Source of the DNA: Betaproteobacteria bacterium RBG_16_58_11
Lineage (GTDB): Bacteria; Pseudomonadota; Gammaproteobacteria; Burkholderiales; Thiobacteraceae
Direction of reading: 5' to 3'
NCBI GenBank assembly: GCA_001770235.1
Contig: MEQN01000087.1
Location: 1 to 13,070 of the forward strand
Length of the DNA: 13,070 nucleotides
The position numbers and the translations under genes are program-made. The notes below the pieces were generated by a model. That model was not told where the DNA came from, searched no databases, and was given only the letters and a program-made list of their open reading frames with translations. Below are positions 1-6,260 of this stretch, in pieces (the stretch's first letter is position 1; every line of letters begins with the position of its first letter).

Positions 1-1149
1 ATGAGCGAATACCAATACTACGAATTCGTTGCCATCGACCGGCCACTGACGCGTAAAGAAATGGCTGAGCTCCGTTCCCATTCAACGCGCGCGACGATTA
101 CGCCTTCGAGTTTTATCAACGAATATCACTGGGGCGATTTAAAGGGCGACCCTGCTGACTGGATGCGGCGCTATTTCGATGCCTTCATCTACGTAGCCAA
201 CTGGTGCAGTTGCCGATTGGCGCTGCGTGTGCCGCATGCCGTGTTCAGCAAGGCAGCGCTTAAGCGGTTTTCGACGAAATACGCGTTGACCGTCGATGAC
301 TCGGGCAGTCACTGGATTATCGACTGGTCGCTCGACGAGAGCGAGTACCATGACCGCTTCGGCATGGAAGACGGCAGCGGCTGGATGGGCCGACTCGCGC
401 CATTGCGTGACGAATTGTTGCGTGGCGATTTGCGCCCTCTCTATCTTGGCTGGCTGGCCGGCGTGACCGCTGGTGAAATCGGCGATAACGCCGTTGAACC
501 GGAAGTCCCGCCAGGCATGTCGCAAATTTCCGCCGCACAGCAGGCGCTGGCGGAATTTCTGGAGATCGATCTGGATTTGCTGGCAGCCGTAGCGTCAAGC
601 AATCCGGTGATTGCAGAATCACGCGATGGCAGCATCGACGAATGGCTGACGAAATTATCCGCCGACGAGATGCTGCCCATGCTCAAACTGCTGATGCAAG
701 GTAACTCGCAGCAGGCCGAACGACAGATCAAGCGGCGCTTTCTCGCCTGGCAGAAGGAAAACGTGCAGAGCGTCGCACCTTCCGGTACGCAACGCAGGGT
801 GGGCGAGTTACGGGCGCTTGCCGCAGAAGAAAAAAAGCTTCACCTTCAACGCGAAGCGAAAGAACGCGCACGGCAGGAGGCTGGGCGTCGAAAAAAACAT
901 GAGGCGTATCTCGTGACGTTGGCAGATGATTTCGATCGCTGCTGGAACGCGCTCCATCAACATGCGGAACGCGGCACGGCATCGGCCTATGACGAAGCGA
1001 AGCGCGGCATAGCCGATCTCGCCGATGCTTATGCGCTCGCATCCAACCGGGATGCCTTCGACCGCGCCTTGCATCAATTCATGGCGCGCCATGCCAAACG
1101 TGGGGCGCTTGTTCGCAGACTGGTTGAAGCCGGGCTATGGCAGAAATAG
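1..1149 (+). CDS. Conserved protein of unknown function, possible partner of a TOTE-type system
   Basis: This is a 382-residue ORF starting with the ATG at the window edge, so no ribosome binding site or promoter can be seen. I recognise it as a widespread uncharacterised bacterial family by its N-terminal block (YEFVAIDRPLT, then RATITPSSF and NEYHWGDLKGDP, residues about 7-52). The N-terminal ~230 residues look globular and include a conserved-looking PLYLGWLAG segment near residues 146-154. Residues about 235-305 are rich in Lys, Arg, Glu and Gln and probably form a long helix or coiled coil, followed by a helical C-terminus. There are no signal peptide, membrane segments or recognisable catalytic motif. 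The start of a broken TOTE primase gene (ATG 1137) overlaps its last 13 bases, which suggests the two genes were once translationally coupled. That link is inference; the function is unknown. The frame is intact and shows no sign of decay. Confidence 0.8.
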   Translation: MSEYQYYEFVAIDRPLTRKEMAELRSHSTRATITPSSFINEYHWGDLKGDPADWMRRYFDAFIYVANWCSCRLALRVPHAVFSKAALKRFSTKYALTVDDSGSHWIIDWSLDESEYHDRFGMEDGSGWMGRLAPLRDELLRGDLRPLYLGWLAGVTAGEIGDNAVEPEVPPGMSQISAAQQALAEFLEIDLDLLAAVASSNPVIAESRDGSIDEWLTKLSADEMLPMLKLLMQGNSQQAERQIKRRFLAWQKENVQSVAPSGTQRRVGELRALAAEEKKLHLQREAKERARQEAGRRKKHEAYLVTLADDFDRCWNALHQHAERGTASAYDEAKRGIADLADAYALASNRDAFDRALHQFMARHAKRGALVRRLVEAGLWQK

Positions 1150-1421
1150 ATCCAACGCGCACCCATCATTGCTTGCTGTCCCGGCTGCGAACAACTGAGG
1201 GCCGAGAATGGCCGTCTGATCGCTTTGCTGGATGCACATCCACATCGGAGCGACGAACAACGTCCGGGTGATGCTCGAACCGCGGGCCGTCGAGGCATCG
1301 TCATTTACACCAGAAGAGAAAGTGGCGCTATTCCACCGCCTGTTTCGGGCGCACCGATGTATATCCCGTCCGGTGGAAAAACAAGGCTGGCAAAGCAGGT
1401 TATGCACTTGCCTGCGCCAAT
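1137..1421 (+). pseudogene. Remnant of TOTE conflict-system primase/helicase (N-terminal part, frameshifted)
   Basis: Family resemblance continues across three reading frames. An ATG at 1137 (overlapping the previous gene) opens a short frame. Frame 1 (about 1160-1229) then gives CCPGCEQLRAENGRLIALLD, the Cys cluster and leucine-rich helix typical of the N-terminus of these proteins. Frame 2 (about 1232-1350) gives [17 protein letters not shown]. Frame 3 (about 1356-1421) gives [16 protein letters not shown] followed by ALACAN. Intact relatives read [10 protein letters not shown](R)[14 protein letters not shown], then GKSGYxPACANE. Restoring two G residues in the G run at 1347-1349 joins frames 2 and 3 as [12 protein letters not shown] exactly, so one lesion is a likely 2-nt deletion. 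Another shift lies near 1225-1235. The primase catalytic core, the helicase and everything after ACAN are missing, so this is dead sequence. Family assignment is from memory of the motif. Exact frameshift positions are approximate. Confidence 0.72.
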
Positions 1422-1541
1422 GATGACTTTGTCGCCTGCAAAGGCGAGAATGGCGCGAAGGAGGCGGGGAAGATGCAGCTGGATGGTAAGGAATGCGTGG
1501 TCTGGGACGGCGATGTGACGTCCTTCCGGTTTAATGTCTGA
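1419..1541 (+). pseudogene. ychF: 3'-terminal fragment of ychF (redox-responsive ATPase YchF), fused to the TOTE remnant
   Basis: In the same frame as the last TOTE block, codons 1422-1541 read [18 protein letters not shown] and then a tail ending [11 protein letters not shown] and a TGA stop at 1539-1541. This is the C-terminal TGS-domain end of the ribosome-associated ATPase YchF, whose usual ending is [10 protein letters not shown]...GKxYxVxDGDVMHFRFNV. Several normally constant positions differ (Cys where Tyr is usual, Trp where Gln is usual, Thr-Ser instead of Met-His), which suggests relaxed selection. The rest of YchF (GTPase domain, about 320 residues) is absent, so this is a displaced fragment, not the working gene. 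The junction falls at about 1419-1424, where ACAN of one family meets DDFVACKG of the other. The stop codon overlaps the ATG of the next ORF (TGATG). Confidence 0.75.
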
Positions 1542-2380
1542 TGCAGGCCAAATATGCAGGCGACCTGGGAGATTTCGGCAAGCTTGGCTTGTTGCGCTGG
1601 CTGGTGGGCATTCATCCCGCTACTGCAAATGATGGAAAGATACTCCTGTCTCTCGGCATTCTCTGGTACCTGGCTTCGCCTCACGTAGATCGGGGAAGTA
1701 GCAAGGGCGATGGAAAGCATGTCCGGTATCTCAGCTACGAGATGCCAAACAGATTCAGCGAATGCGACGAAGTGCTCTTCAGTGCGCTGAAGTCTATCGG
1801 CCTCAATGAAAAAGAAGAGCGCAGGAGTTTCTCGAAAATGGGTAGTGGTATCGGCGCTCTGGAAGCGGCGGACATCTGGTATCGCAACAAAACGAAGTTC
1901 TTTGCCAAATCATGCGATGACTATGGGCAGCCACTGAGCCAAGAAGCGCGCAAGGAATGGTTCCTAGAGGGATGCAAGGCCGTTACGAATTGCGATTTGG
2001 TGTTCGTTGATCCTGACAACGGCCTCATGGAAGATCAGCTCTCAGAGGCGAGCGTCTCCGCCAAGCATGTCCTACTCTCAGAAATAAAGGAGCTATGGAA
2101 TGTCGGTCACAGCCTCGTCATTTACCACACGCCTAACCGCAAGATAAAAGGCGTAACCCATAACCAACAGATTCGGGAATGGTCGTGCCGGCTACAGAAA
2201 ATGTTGCCAAATTGTTCTCTCTGGGGCGGGCGTTACGGGCGTGGATCATCCCGCGCGTTTTTTGTACTGGCGCATAAAAAGCACCATGATGTCCTGAAAG
2301 TTCGCTTGGAGGAGTTTCGCAAATCTCAGTGGGTAACCAACAATCACTGGGATAGGGACTCGTTCCCACATTCCGTATAG
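1541..2380 (+). CDS. Conserved protein of unknown function with DPDNG motif
   Basis: This intact ORF encodes 279 residues. The start ATG at 1541 is supported by the typical family opening MQAKYAGDLGDFGKLGLLR; no clear Shine-Dalgarno precedes it, and the ATG overlaps the stop of the ychF fragment. I know this as a recurring uncharacterised bacterial family but cannot name a function. Visible features are the N-terminal GDxGDFGKLGLLR block, a central DLVFVDPDNGL strand-loop (D157-G161), which resembles an acidic active-site loop of Rossmann-like enzymes, and LVIYHTPNR at about residues 192-200. A C-terminal strand with FFVLAHKK lies near residue 240. There is no signal peptide or membrane segment. 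The resemblance of DPDNG to methyltransferase motif IV is suggestive only, because no SAM-binding GxGxG loop is evident. Base composition looks less GC-rich than the housekeeping genes further right, consistent with acquired DNA. Confidence 0.75.
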   Translation: MQAKYAGDLGDFGKLGLLRWLVGIHPATANDGKILLSLGILWYLASPHVDRGSSKGDGKHVRYLSYEMPNRFSECDEVLFSALKSIGLNEKEERRSFSKMGSGIGALEAADIWYRNKTKFFAKSCDDYGQPLSQEARKEWFLEGCKAVTNCDLVFVDPDNGLMEDQLSEASVSAKHVLLSEIKELWNVGHSLVIYHTPNRKIKGVTHNQQIREWSCRLQKMLPNCSLWGGRYGRGSSRAFFVLAHKKHHDVLKVRLEEFRKSQWVTNNHWDRDSFPHSV

Positions 2381-2600
2381 AGCGCCTGCTATTCTTCCTT
2401 GGTGCCGGTAAAGGCGTCGCCGGTACCATTGGCGGCGGTAAGGCCAGAATGAGATTCTTTGGCAGCCGTAGGGCCATCCCGGAGGTGGCGGGTACGATGG
2501 GCTCAACGGACGATATTTCCGCTTCAATTTTTTTAGAGTATATCCATAGCCAAGCCGTAGCTATCCCCTGGATTCCCCTACGTTTTATGTGAGGTCTTGG
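2381..2600 (+). other. Non-coding stretch, no recognisable gene
   Basis: The 220 bases between the DPDNG protein gene and the promoter of the riboswitch hold no gene I can support. One plus-strand frame is open for about 70 codons and contains a glycine-rich run (GAGKGVAGTIGGG), but it has no start with a ribosome binding site and matches no family I recognise. It could be a gene remnant. Reverse-strand open frames here are antisense extensions over the neighbouring gene. Confidence 0.4.
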
Positions 2601-2602
2601 CA

Positions 2603-2630
2603 TTGACTTCAGGGATATGCGGCCTACACT
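2603..2630 (+). promoter_or_regulatory. Sigma70-like promoter for the c-di-GMP riboswitch transcript
   Basis: TTGACT at 2603-2608 and TACACT at 2625-2630 are separated by 16 bases. Transcription would begin near 2637, only a few bases before the riboswitch aptamer, which is where an aptamer-leader promoter should sit. No sigma28 (TAAA/GCCGATAA) or correctly spaced sigma54 (GG-N10-GC) signal is seen, although the gene is flagellar in type. Confidence 0.5.
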
Positions 2631-2642
2631 GGCATTGTGATC

Positions 2643-2725
2643 TGCAAGGGTAACCTCGGTCGAAAGGCCGAGGGCGCAAAATTTCCGGTCTAAGGGGCGA
2701 GTCCCTACGATAGCGGGATTACCAG
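2643..2725 (+). ncRNA. Cyclic-di-GMP-I (GEMM-I) riboswitch aptamer
   Basis: The sequence carries the conserved GEMM-I elements in order. AAGGGTAACC occupies 2646-2655. An 8-bp stem closed by a GAAA tetraloop follows (cctcggtc-gaaa-ggccgagg, about 2654-2673). Next come GCGCAAA (2674-2680), the tetraloop-receptor side CCGGTCTAAGG (about 2685-2695), a second GC stem (ggg-gcgagt-ccc), and TACGATAGCGGGATTACC (2706-2723). Compared with the well-known Vibrio Vc2 aptamer, the blocks CGCAAA, CCGG-CUAA and UAGCGGG-UUACC match in sequence and spacing. The bound ligand should be the second messenger c-di-GMP. The RNA lies about 110 bases ahead of a FliD-like gene on the same strand, a target type that fits c-di-GMP control of motility or adhesion. 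Family and strand are clear; exact ends are approximate. I cannot tell whether ligand binding turns the gene on or off. Confidence 0.9.
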
Positions 2726-2748
2726 AGAACGCAGTGGTTCATGTTTGC

Positions 2749-2771
2749 GCGAGGGGGTTCGCCCGCTTCGC
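2749..2771 (+). promoter_or_regulatory. Leader hairpin between aptamer and gene
   Basis: The sequence gcgaggggg-ttcg-cccgcttcgc can fold into a GC-rich hairpin with a UUCG-type loop. It is followed by a pyrimidine stretch without a proper T run, so it is a poor intrinsic terminator. It may be part of the riboswitch expression platform. Confidence 0.35.
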
Positions 2772-2792
2772 TTCTGCTCTCTGCCGCGTCGG

Positions 2793-2826
2793 CTCCTTGG
2801 AGATAGCTTGGATTTTCTTTAAGGAG
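2793..2826 (+). promoter_or_regulatory. Anti-Shine-Dalgarno / Shine-Dalgarno pair (candidate riboswitch expression platform)
   Basis: The ribosome binding site AAGGAG at 2821-2826 has a perfect 6-base complement, CTCCTT, at 2793-2798, extendable by one G-U pair on each side with a loop of about 20 bases. Pairing would hide the binding site of the FliD-like gene, so c-di-GMP binding upstream could act on translation. The spacing of AAGGAG favours the ATG at 2833 over the GTG at 2830. Pairing is seen in the sequence; its regulatory role is inference. Confidence 0.45.
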
Positions 2827-2832
2827 TAGGTG

Positions 2833-4260
2833 ATGGCGATATCCGCCGTACAATCAAGCGAACTGGCCCAGTACTCGAGCACGGGTAAGCCTGCGTCCTC
2901 GGCCAATGGCCAGGAAACGGGCCGTGTCGAGGTGGGGCAGTCGAGCTATAACACCCAAATCTCGGGCTATGGGCAGATTCGTGCCGCGTTTGACCGGCTG
3001 CAATCGGCTGCGTCCGAGCTGACCGGTCCCGCCGCATTTAGCACGCACGTCGCGGCATCGAGCAAACCTTCTGTGGTGAGCGCGCACCTTACCAGCACTA
3101 ATGTGAGCGGTTCGTTCGATGTTGACGTGTTGCAGCTTGCAAACGCGCAAACGCTCGTCACCTCGTCCCAGGCCAGCCCCAACACCTTGCTCGGCAGCGG
3201 CGAGAAGACCACGCTCAGCGTCCAATTCGGTGTGAGCAGCGGCGCGACATTTACCGCCGACGACACACGCGACGCGGAGAAAGTCACGATCGATACGCGC
3301 AACAACACCCTGCGTGGCATTGCCGCCGCGGTTAATGCGGCGGATGTGGGGGTGATTGCCGCGATCACTTTCAATGGCAATACCTATCAATTGCAGTTTT
3401 CTGCCGAGGAAAGTGGGGCGGAGAATAGCTTTACGCTGAGCGCCTCCGGCGATGATGTGCTGGAGAGCTATCTCAGTTACACGCCGGAACATACCTCGCA
3501 AGCGGTGACGCGCACAGTCGCGGCGCAAGATGCGCGGATCAAGGTGAATAGCGTCACGGTAGAGGCGAGCTCGAATACCGTGACGAATGCGCTTGATGGC
3601 GTGACGCTCAAGCTGCGAAGCGTGGGCAGCGCCCAATTGGCGGTGAGCGACAATCCGGAAAATGTCATTGCGCAGAAGGTCGGCAATTTCCTTGCCGCAT
3701 TCAATGAACTGCAAGCACAACTCAAGCAATCCAGTGCGGGAGATGCATCGATCCCGCCGGTAGTGCGCAATCTCAAAACCCGCGTGAACGAAGCGTTGGA
3801 AGAAGCCAACCGCAACGCCGGCGCATTCGGCGGCTTGGCCGGGATCGGTATCCGGCCTGATGCGGCCGGTAATTTGCAACTCGATACGTCCACATTCCAA
3901 ACCGCCCTGGGTGCGGATCGCGATGCGGTTGCGAAAATATTCACCAATGACGGTGAAGGTTTCGCCGATCTGTTTGCTGCGGTGGCGCACGATCTCTCGA
4001 AAGTGACCGGTCGCGAGGTGTCGCGCTTATCCGATGCCGCGCGCAGTGAGCGAGCTCGCCAAGCCGGGCCGGCTTCGGGAATCAGCTTCGAAGTAAATGG
4101 TTTCGATAACCAGTACAGCCAATTGAGTGGACTGGTGCAATCCGTGGACCAAACCGATCAAACCCTGAACGGCTTGCTGTTGCAAGGCGAAGCCGCGCAG
4201 TCCTCGCAAAGCAGCCTGCTGAACCGGCTCAACAGCCTGGCCAATCTGGCGACGCCCTAA
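2833..4260 (+). CDS. FliD-like flagellar filament-cap (HAP2) family protein, orphan
   Basis: The product is 475 residues from ATG 2833; a GTG directly before it is too close to the AAGGAG site. FliD caps the growing flagellar filament and folds exported flagellin, and relatives also act as adhesins. The FliD signature is recognisable: an N-terminal helix (residues about 34-70, SSYNTQISGYGQIRAAFDRL), then the motif region SFDVDVLQLANAQTLVTSSQ, beta-rich D2/D3-type repeats (about 100-270), and the C-terminal FliD_C part with DRDAVAKIF and GFADLFAAVAHDL. The very N-terminus departs from canonical FliD, lacking the usual GLDVxxIVxxLM(x)xE block. The C-terminus (SSQSSLLNRLNSLANL) also differs from the usual ending. 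There is no signal peptide, as expected for flagellar type III export. It stands alone, without fliC, fliS or fliT, under its own promoter and c-di-GMP-I riboswitch. It may be a specialised cap or secreted adhesin instead of the main filament cap. Confidence 0.75.
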   Translation: MAISAVQSSELAQYSSTGKPASSANGQETGRVEVGQSSYNTQISGYGQIRAAFDRLQSAASELTGPAAFSTHVAASSKPSVVSAHLTSTNVSGSFDVDVLQLANAQTLVTSSQASPNTLLGSGEKTTLSVQFGVSSGATFTADDTRDAEKVTIDTRNNTLRGIAAAVNAADVGVIAAITFNGNTYQLQFSAEESGAENSFTLSASGDDVLESYLSYTPEHTSQAVTRTVAAQDARIKVNSVTVEASSNTVTNALDGVTLKLRSVGSAQLAVSDNPENVIAQKVGNFLAAFNELQAQLKQSSAGDASIPPVVRNLKTRVNEALEEANRNAGAFGGLAGIGIRPDAAGNLQLDTSTFQTALGADRDAVAKIFTNDGEGFADLFAAVAHDLSKVTGREVSRLSDAARSERARQAGPASGISFEVNGFDNQYSQLSGLVQSVDQTDQTLNGLLLQGEAAQSSQSSLLNRLNSLANLATP

Positions 4261-4308
4261 CGGTCATGGCAGTGGTCGCCCCGAGTATAAAGCTCGCCAT
4301 GACCGTTT
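4261..4308 (+). terminator. Terminator-like hairpin after the FliD-like gene
   Basis: A perfect 10-base inverted repeat, cggtcatggc at 4261-4270 and gccatgaccg at 4296-4305, begins directly after the stop codon and is followed by TTT. The long loop (25 bases, with an inner gag/ctc pairing) and short T run make it a moderate terminator or a palindromic repeat. Confidence 0.5.
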
Positions 4309-4322
4309 CCCCTCTCTCCTAG

Positions 4323-4346
4323 CTCTCTCCCGCAAGCGGGAGAGAG
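4323..4346. repeat. Small palindromic repeat (11-bp arms)
   Basis: ctctctcccgc at 4323-4333 and gcgggagagag at 4336-4346 are perfect inverted copies around AA. Sequences of the type CTCTCCCGCAAGCGGGAGAG are common dispersed intergenic palindromes in proteobacteria. A second small hairpin, actcgc-tta-gcgagt, lies at 4355-4369. The stretch from 4261 to 4420 contains only these hairpins and no gene. Confidence 0.55.
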
Positions 4347-4422
4347 GGACTTTGACTCGCTTAGCGAGTTACAATCAATCTCTCCAAGCAATTATTTCCA
4401 TTGACTTTTTGTGCTGCCGCCA

Positions 4423-4452
4423 TTGACGTCTCGGGGCGCTTTCGGCTATGAT
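4423..4452 (+). promoter_or_regulatory. Sigma70 promoter of tRNA-Met
   Basis: TTGACG (4423-4428) and TATGAT (4447-4452) are separated by 18 bases. The -10 box is followed by a GC-rich stretch (CCACGCCC) just before the tRNA. Such a GC-rich discriminator is typical of stable-RNA promoters under growth-rate and stringent control; its control here is inferred from that likeness. Confidence 0.65.
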
Positions 4453-4462
4453 CCACGCCCTT

Positions 4463-4539
4463 GGTGATATAGCTCAGTTGGTTAGAGCACAGCACTCATA
4501 ATGCTGGGGTCGGTGGTTCAAGTCCACCTATCACCACCA
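4463..4539 (+). tRNA. tRNA-Met (anticodon CAU, elongator)
   Basis: This 77-base tRNA gene includes the encoded 3' CCA. The acceptor stem is GGTGATA/TATCACC, the D arm is GCTCAGTTGGTTAGAGC, the anticodon stem CAGCA/TGCTG encloses the loop CTCATAA (anticodon CAT), and the T arm is GGTGG-TTCAAGT-CCACC. The anticodon loop equals that of elongator tRNA-Met in E. coli. The paired first base G-C and the absence of three G-C pairs at the base of the anticodon stem argue against initiator tRNA. A CAU tRNA-Ile with lysidine is a less likely alternative. Confidence 0.95.
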
Positions 4540-4555
4540 GGATTTTATTGAGTTC

Positions 4556-4578
4556 GGCCGCTTTAAGCGGCCAATTTT
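4556..4578 (+). terminator. Terminator of tRNA-Met
   Basis: GGCCGC (4556-4561), loop TTTAA and GCGGCC (4567-4572) form a 6-bp GC stem followed by AATTTTG. It lies 16 bases after the tRNA end and just ahead of the ribosome binding site of the next gene, so that gene may be reached by readthrough or have its own start; no separate promoter is obvious. Confidence 0.6.
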
Positions 4579-4593
4579 GTCTTGGGAGGTCTC

Positions 4594-4908
4594 ATGCGCA
4601 CGCTGAAGAACATCCTTTTTGCTTTGCTGGCGGCGTTTTTGCTGATTGCCCCCGCCCACGCCGAGCGCAATTTCCCCCCGAATGTGAAGCCAGCGGAATT
4701 GCGCGGCGTGGAATATCCCTATGTGCGCATCGATGACCGAACCTATCGCCTGGCGCCGGGCGGGCGGATATACGATACGTTTAACCGCATCGTGCTGCCC
4801 AATGCGGCGCCGAAAACCGGCAAGGTCTTGTTCAAGCTGGATCCACAAGGCAATGTGCTCAAGCTGTGGATATTGACGCCGGAAGAAATCGCGCGTCTTT
4901 CCCAGTAG
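4594..4908 (+). CDS. Small exported protein of unknown function
   Basis: The product is 104 residues from the ATG at 4594, preceded by GGGAGGT at 4584-4590; an in-frame TTG at 4582 falls inside the ribosome binding site region and is rejected. It begins with a classical signal peptide, [23 protein letters not shown], written here as charged start, hydrophobic run and AHA cleavage site, leaving a mature periplasmic protein of about 81 residues beginning ERNFPP. No lipobox Cys is present. The mature part contains [22 protein letters not shown] and ends with TPEEIARL; it looks like a small beta-rich domain. I recall similar small secreted proteins next to miaB in betaproteobacteria but know no function. 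The stop lies 17 bases before the probable miaB start, so the two are probably cotranscribed. Confidence 0.8.
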   Translation: MRTLKNILFALLAAFLLIAPAHAERNFPPNVKPAELRGVEYPYVRIDDRTYRLAPGGRIYDTFNRIVLPNAAPKTGKVLFKLDPQGNVLKLWILTPEEIARLSQ

Positions 4909-4925
4909 CTTCTACCTATTCCACT

Positions 4926-6254
4926 GTGGCCAAAAAACTCTTCATCCAGACCTTCGGCTGCCAGATGAACGAGTACGACTCGGACAAAATGGCGGATGTG
5001 CTGCATGCGGCGCAAGGCTTCGAACGCACGGAAAAACCCGAAGAGGCCGACCTGATTCTGTTCAACACCTGCTCGGTGCGCGAGCGGGCGCAAGAGAAAG
5101 TGTTTCATGCGCTCGGCCGGTGGAAACATCTCAAGCAAAGCAATCCCGATTTGCTGATCGGCGTGGGTGGCTGCGTCGCTAGCCAAGAGGGCGCGGCGAT
5201 TGTGAAGCGTGCGAAATACGTGGATGTCGTATTCGGCCCGCAGACCTTGCACCGCTTACCTGAGCTACTCGATGCGCGCCGTCGTACCGGCCAATCGCAA
5301 GTGGATATCACTTTTCCCGAGATCGAAAAATTCGACCACCTGCCGCCGGCCCAGGTGACAGGCGCGAGCGCTTGCGTATCGATCATGGAAGGGTGCAGCA
5401 AATATTGCAGCTTTTGCGTCGTGCCCTATACGCGCGGCGAGGAAGTATCGCGACCCTTTGACGACGTGCTGGCGGAAGTGGTGCAGCTTACCGAACGAGG
5501 CGTGAAAGAAATTACCTTGCTCGGTCAAAACGTGAATGCCTATCGCGGCGAGATGCATGAGGGGGAGGGCGCCGACTTAGCATTGCTGCTCGAGTATGTG
5601 GCGGCGGTTCCCGGTATCGATCGCATCCGCTATAGCACCTCGCATCCGCTGGAGTTTTCCGATCGCTTGATCGAGGCCTATGCGCGCATTCCCAAGCTGG
5701 TATCGCATCTGCACTTACCGGTGCAATCAGGTTCTGACCGTATTTTGATGGCGATGAAGCGCGGTTATACCGCGCTCGAATACAAAGCGAAAGTGCGCCG
5801 ACTGCGCGCAGTGCGCCCCGACATGGTGCTGTCCTCGGATTTTATCGTCGGCTTCCCCGGTGAGACCGAAGCTGATTTCGAGGCGACCATGAAATTAATC
5901 GACGAAGTCGGTTTCGACGCCAGCTTCAGTTTTATTTACAGCGCTCGCCCCGGCACGCCTGCCGCGTCCTTGCAAGACGATACGCCGCTGGCGGTGAAAG
6001 CCGAGCGTCTCACCCACCTGCAACAGCGCATCGAAGCGCAGGCGCTGGCGATTAGCCAAGCCATGCTCGGCAGCGTGCAGCGCGTGCTAGTAGAAAACGT
6101 GTCGAGCAAAGACGGCAGCCGCCTGATTGGCCGCACCGACAACAATCGCGTGGTGAGTTTTGCCGGCCATCCGCGTTTGATTCATCACTATACCGATGTG
6201 AAAATCACCGAAGCTTCGGCGCGCAGCCTGCGCGGCGAAGCAGTGATTTCTTGA
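4926..6254 (+). CDS. miaB: tRNA-2-methylthio-N6-dimethylallyladenosine synthase MiaB
   Basis: MiaB adds the methylthio group at C2 of N6-isopentenyladenosine-37 in tRNAs reading UNN codons, using radical SAM chemistry and a second iron-sulfur cluster. The product has 442 residues, the usual length. The N-terminal methylthiotransferase domain shows its three cluster ligands in FGCQMN (C12), FNTCSVRE (C49) and VGGCVAS (C83). The radical SAM motif CSKYCSFC supplies C157, C161 and C164, at the same numbers as in E. coli. A TRAM RNA-binding domain forms the C-terminus (about 375-438). I place the start at GTG 4926 ([20 protein letters not shown]) because family members begin there; the open frame extends upstream to 4866 inside the previous gene, and no strong Shine-Dalgarno marks either site. 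It heads the conserved miaB-phoH-ybeY-corC-lnt cluster. Confidence 0.97.
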   Translation: MAKKLFIQTFGCQMNEYDSDKMADVLHAAQGFERTEKPEEADLILFNTCSVRERAQEKVFHALGRWKHLKQSNPDLLIGVGGCVASQEGAAIVKRAKYVDVVFGPQTLHRLPELLDARRRTGQSQVDITFPEIEKFDHLPPAQVTGASACVSIMEGCSKYCSFCVVPYTRGEEVSRPFDDVLAEVVQLTERGVKEITLLGQNVNAYRGEMHEGEGADLALLLEYVAAVPGIDRIRYSTSHPLEFSDRLIEAYARIPKLVSHLHLPVQSGSDRILMAMKRGYTALEYKAKVRRLRAVRPDMVLSSDFIVGFPGETEADFEATMKLIDEVGFDASFSFIYSARPGTPAASLQDDTPLAVKAERLTHLQQRIEAQALAISQAMLGSVQRVLVENVSSKDGSRLIGRTDNNRVVSFAGHPRLIHHYTDVKITEASARSLRGEAVIS

Positions 6255-6260
6255 GAATAG

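Noticed and set aside
1225..1518. Short ORFs at 1225-1518 and 1232-1423 as real small genes
   Set aside because: They are pieces of the frameshifted TOTE/ychF remnant read partly in the wrong frame.
2381..2600. Possible short gene with a glycine-rich run (GAGKGVAGTIGGG)
   Set aside because: It has no start codon with a ribosome binding site and no family resemblance that I can name; it is left as non-coding or remnant sequence.
2631..2646. Sigma54-type promoter (TGGCATTGTGATCTGC) before the riboswitch
   Set aside because: The distance between GG and GC is one base too long for the sigma54 -24/-12 consensus and it would cut into the aptamer; the TTGACT/TACACT pair fits better.
2854..3990. 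Long open reading frame on the reverse strand across the FliD-like gene (also at 9235-10317 over lnt and 12104-13060 over glyS)
   Set aside because: These are antisense to clear genes, have low-complexity Arg/His/Ala-rich translations with no family resemblance, and arise from the codon bias of the GC-rich sense genes.
4463..4539. tRNA-Met as the integration site of an island covering 1-4260
   Set aside because: The accessory genes lie on the 5' side of the tRNA, no integrase is present, and I see no repeat of the tRNA 3' end elsewhere in the window.
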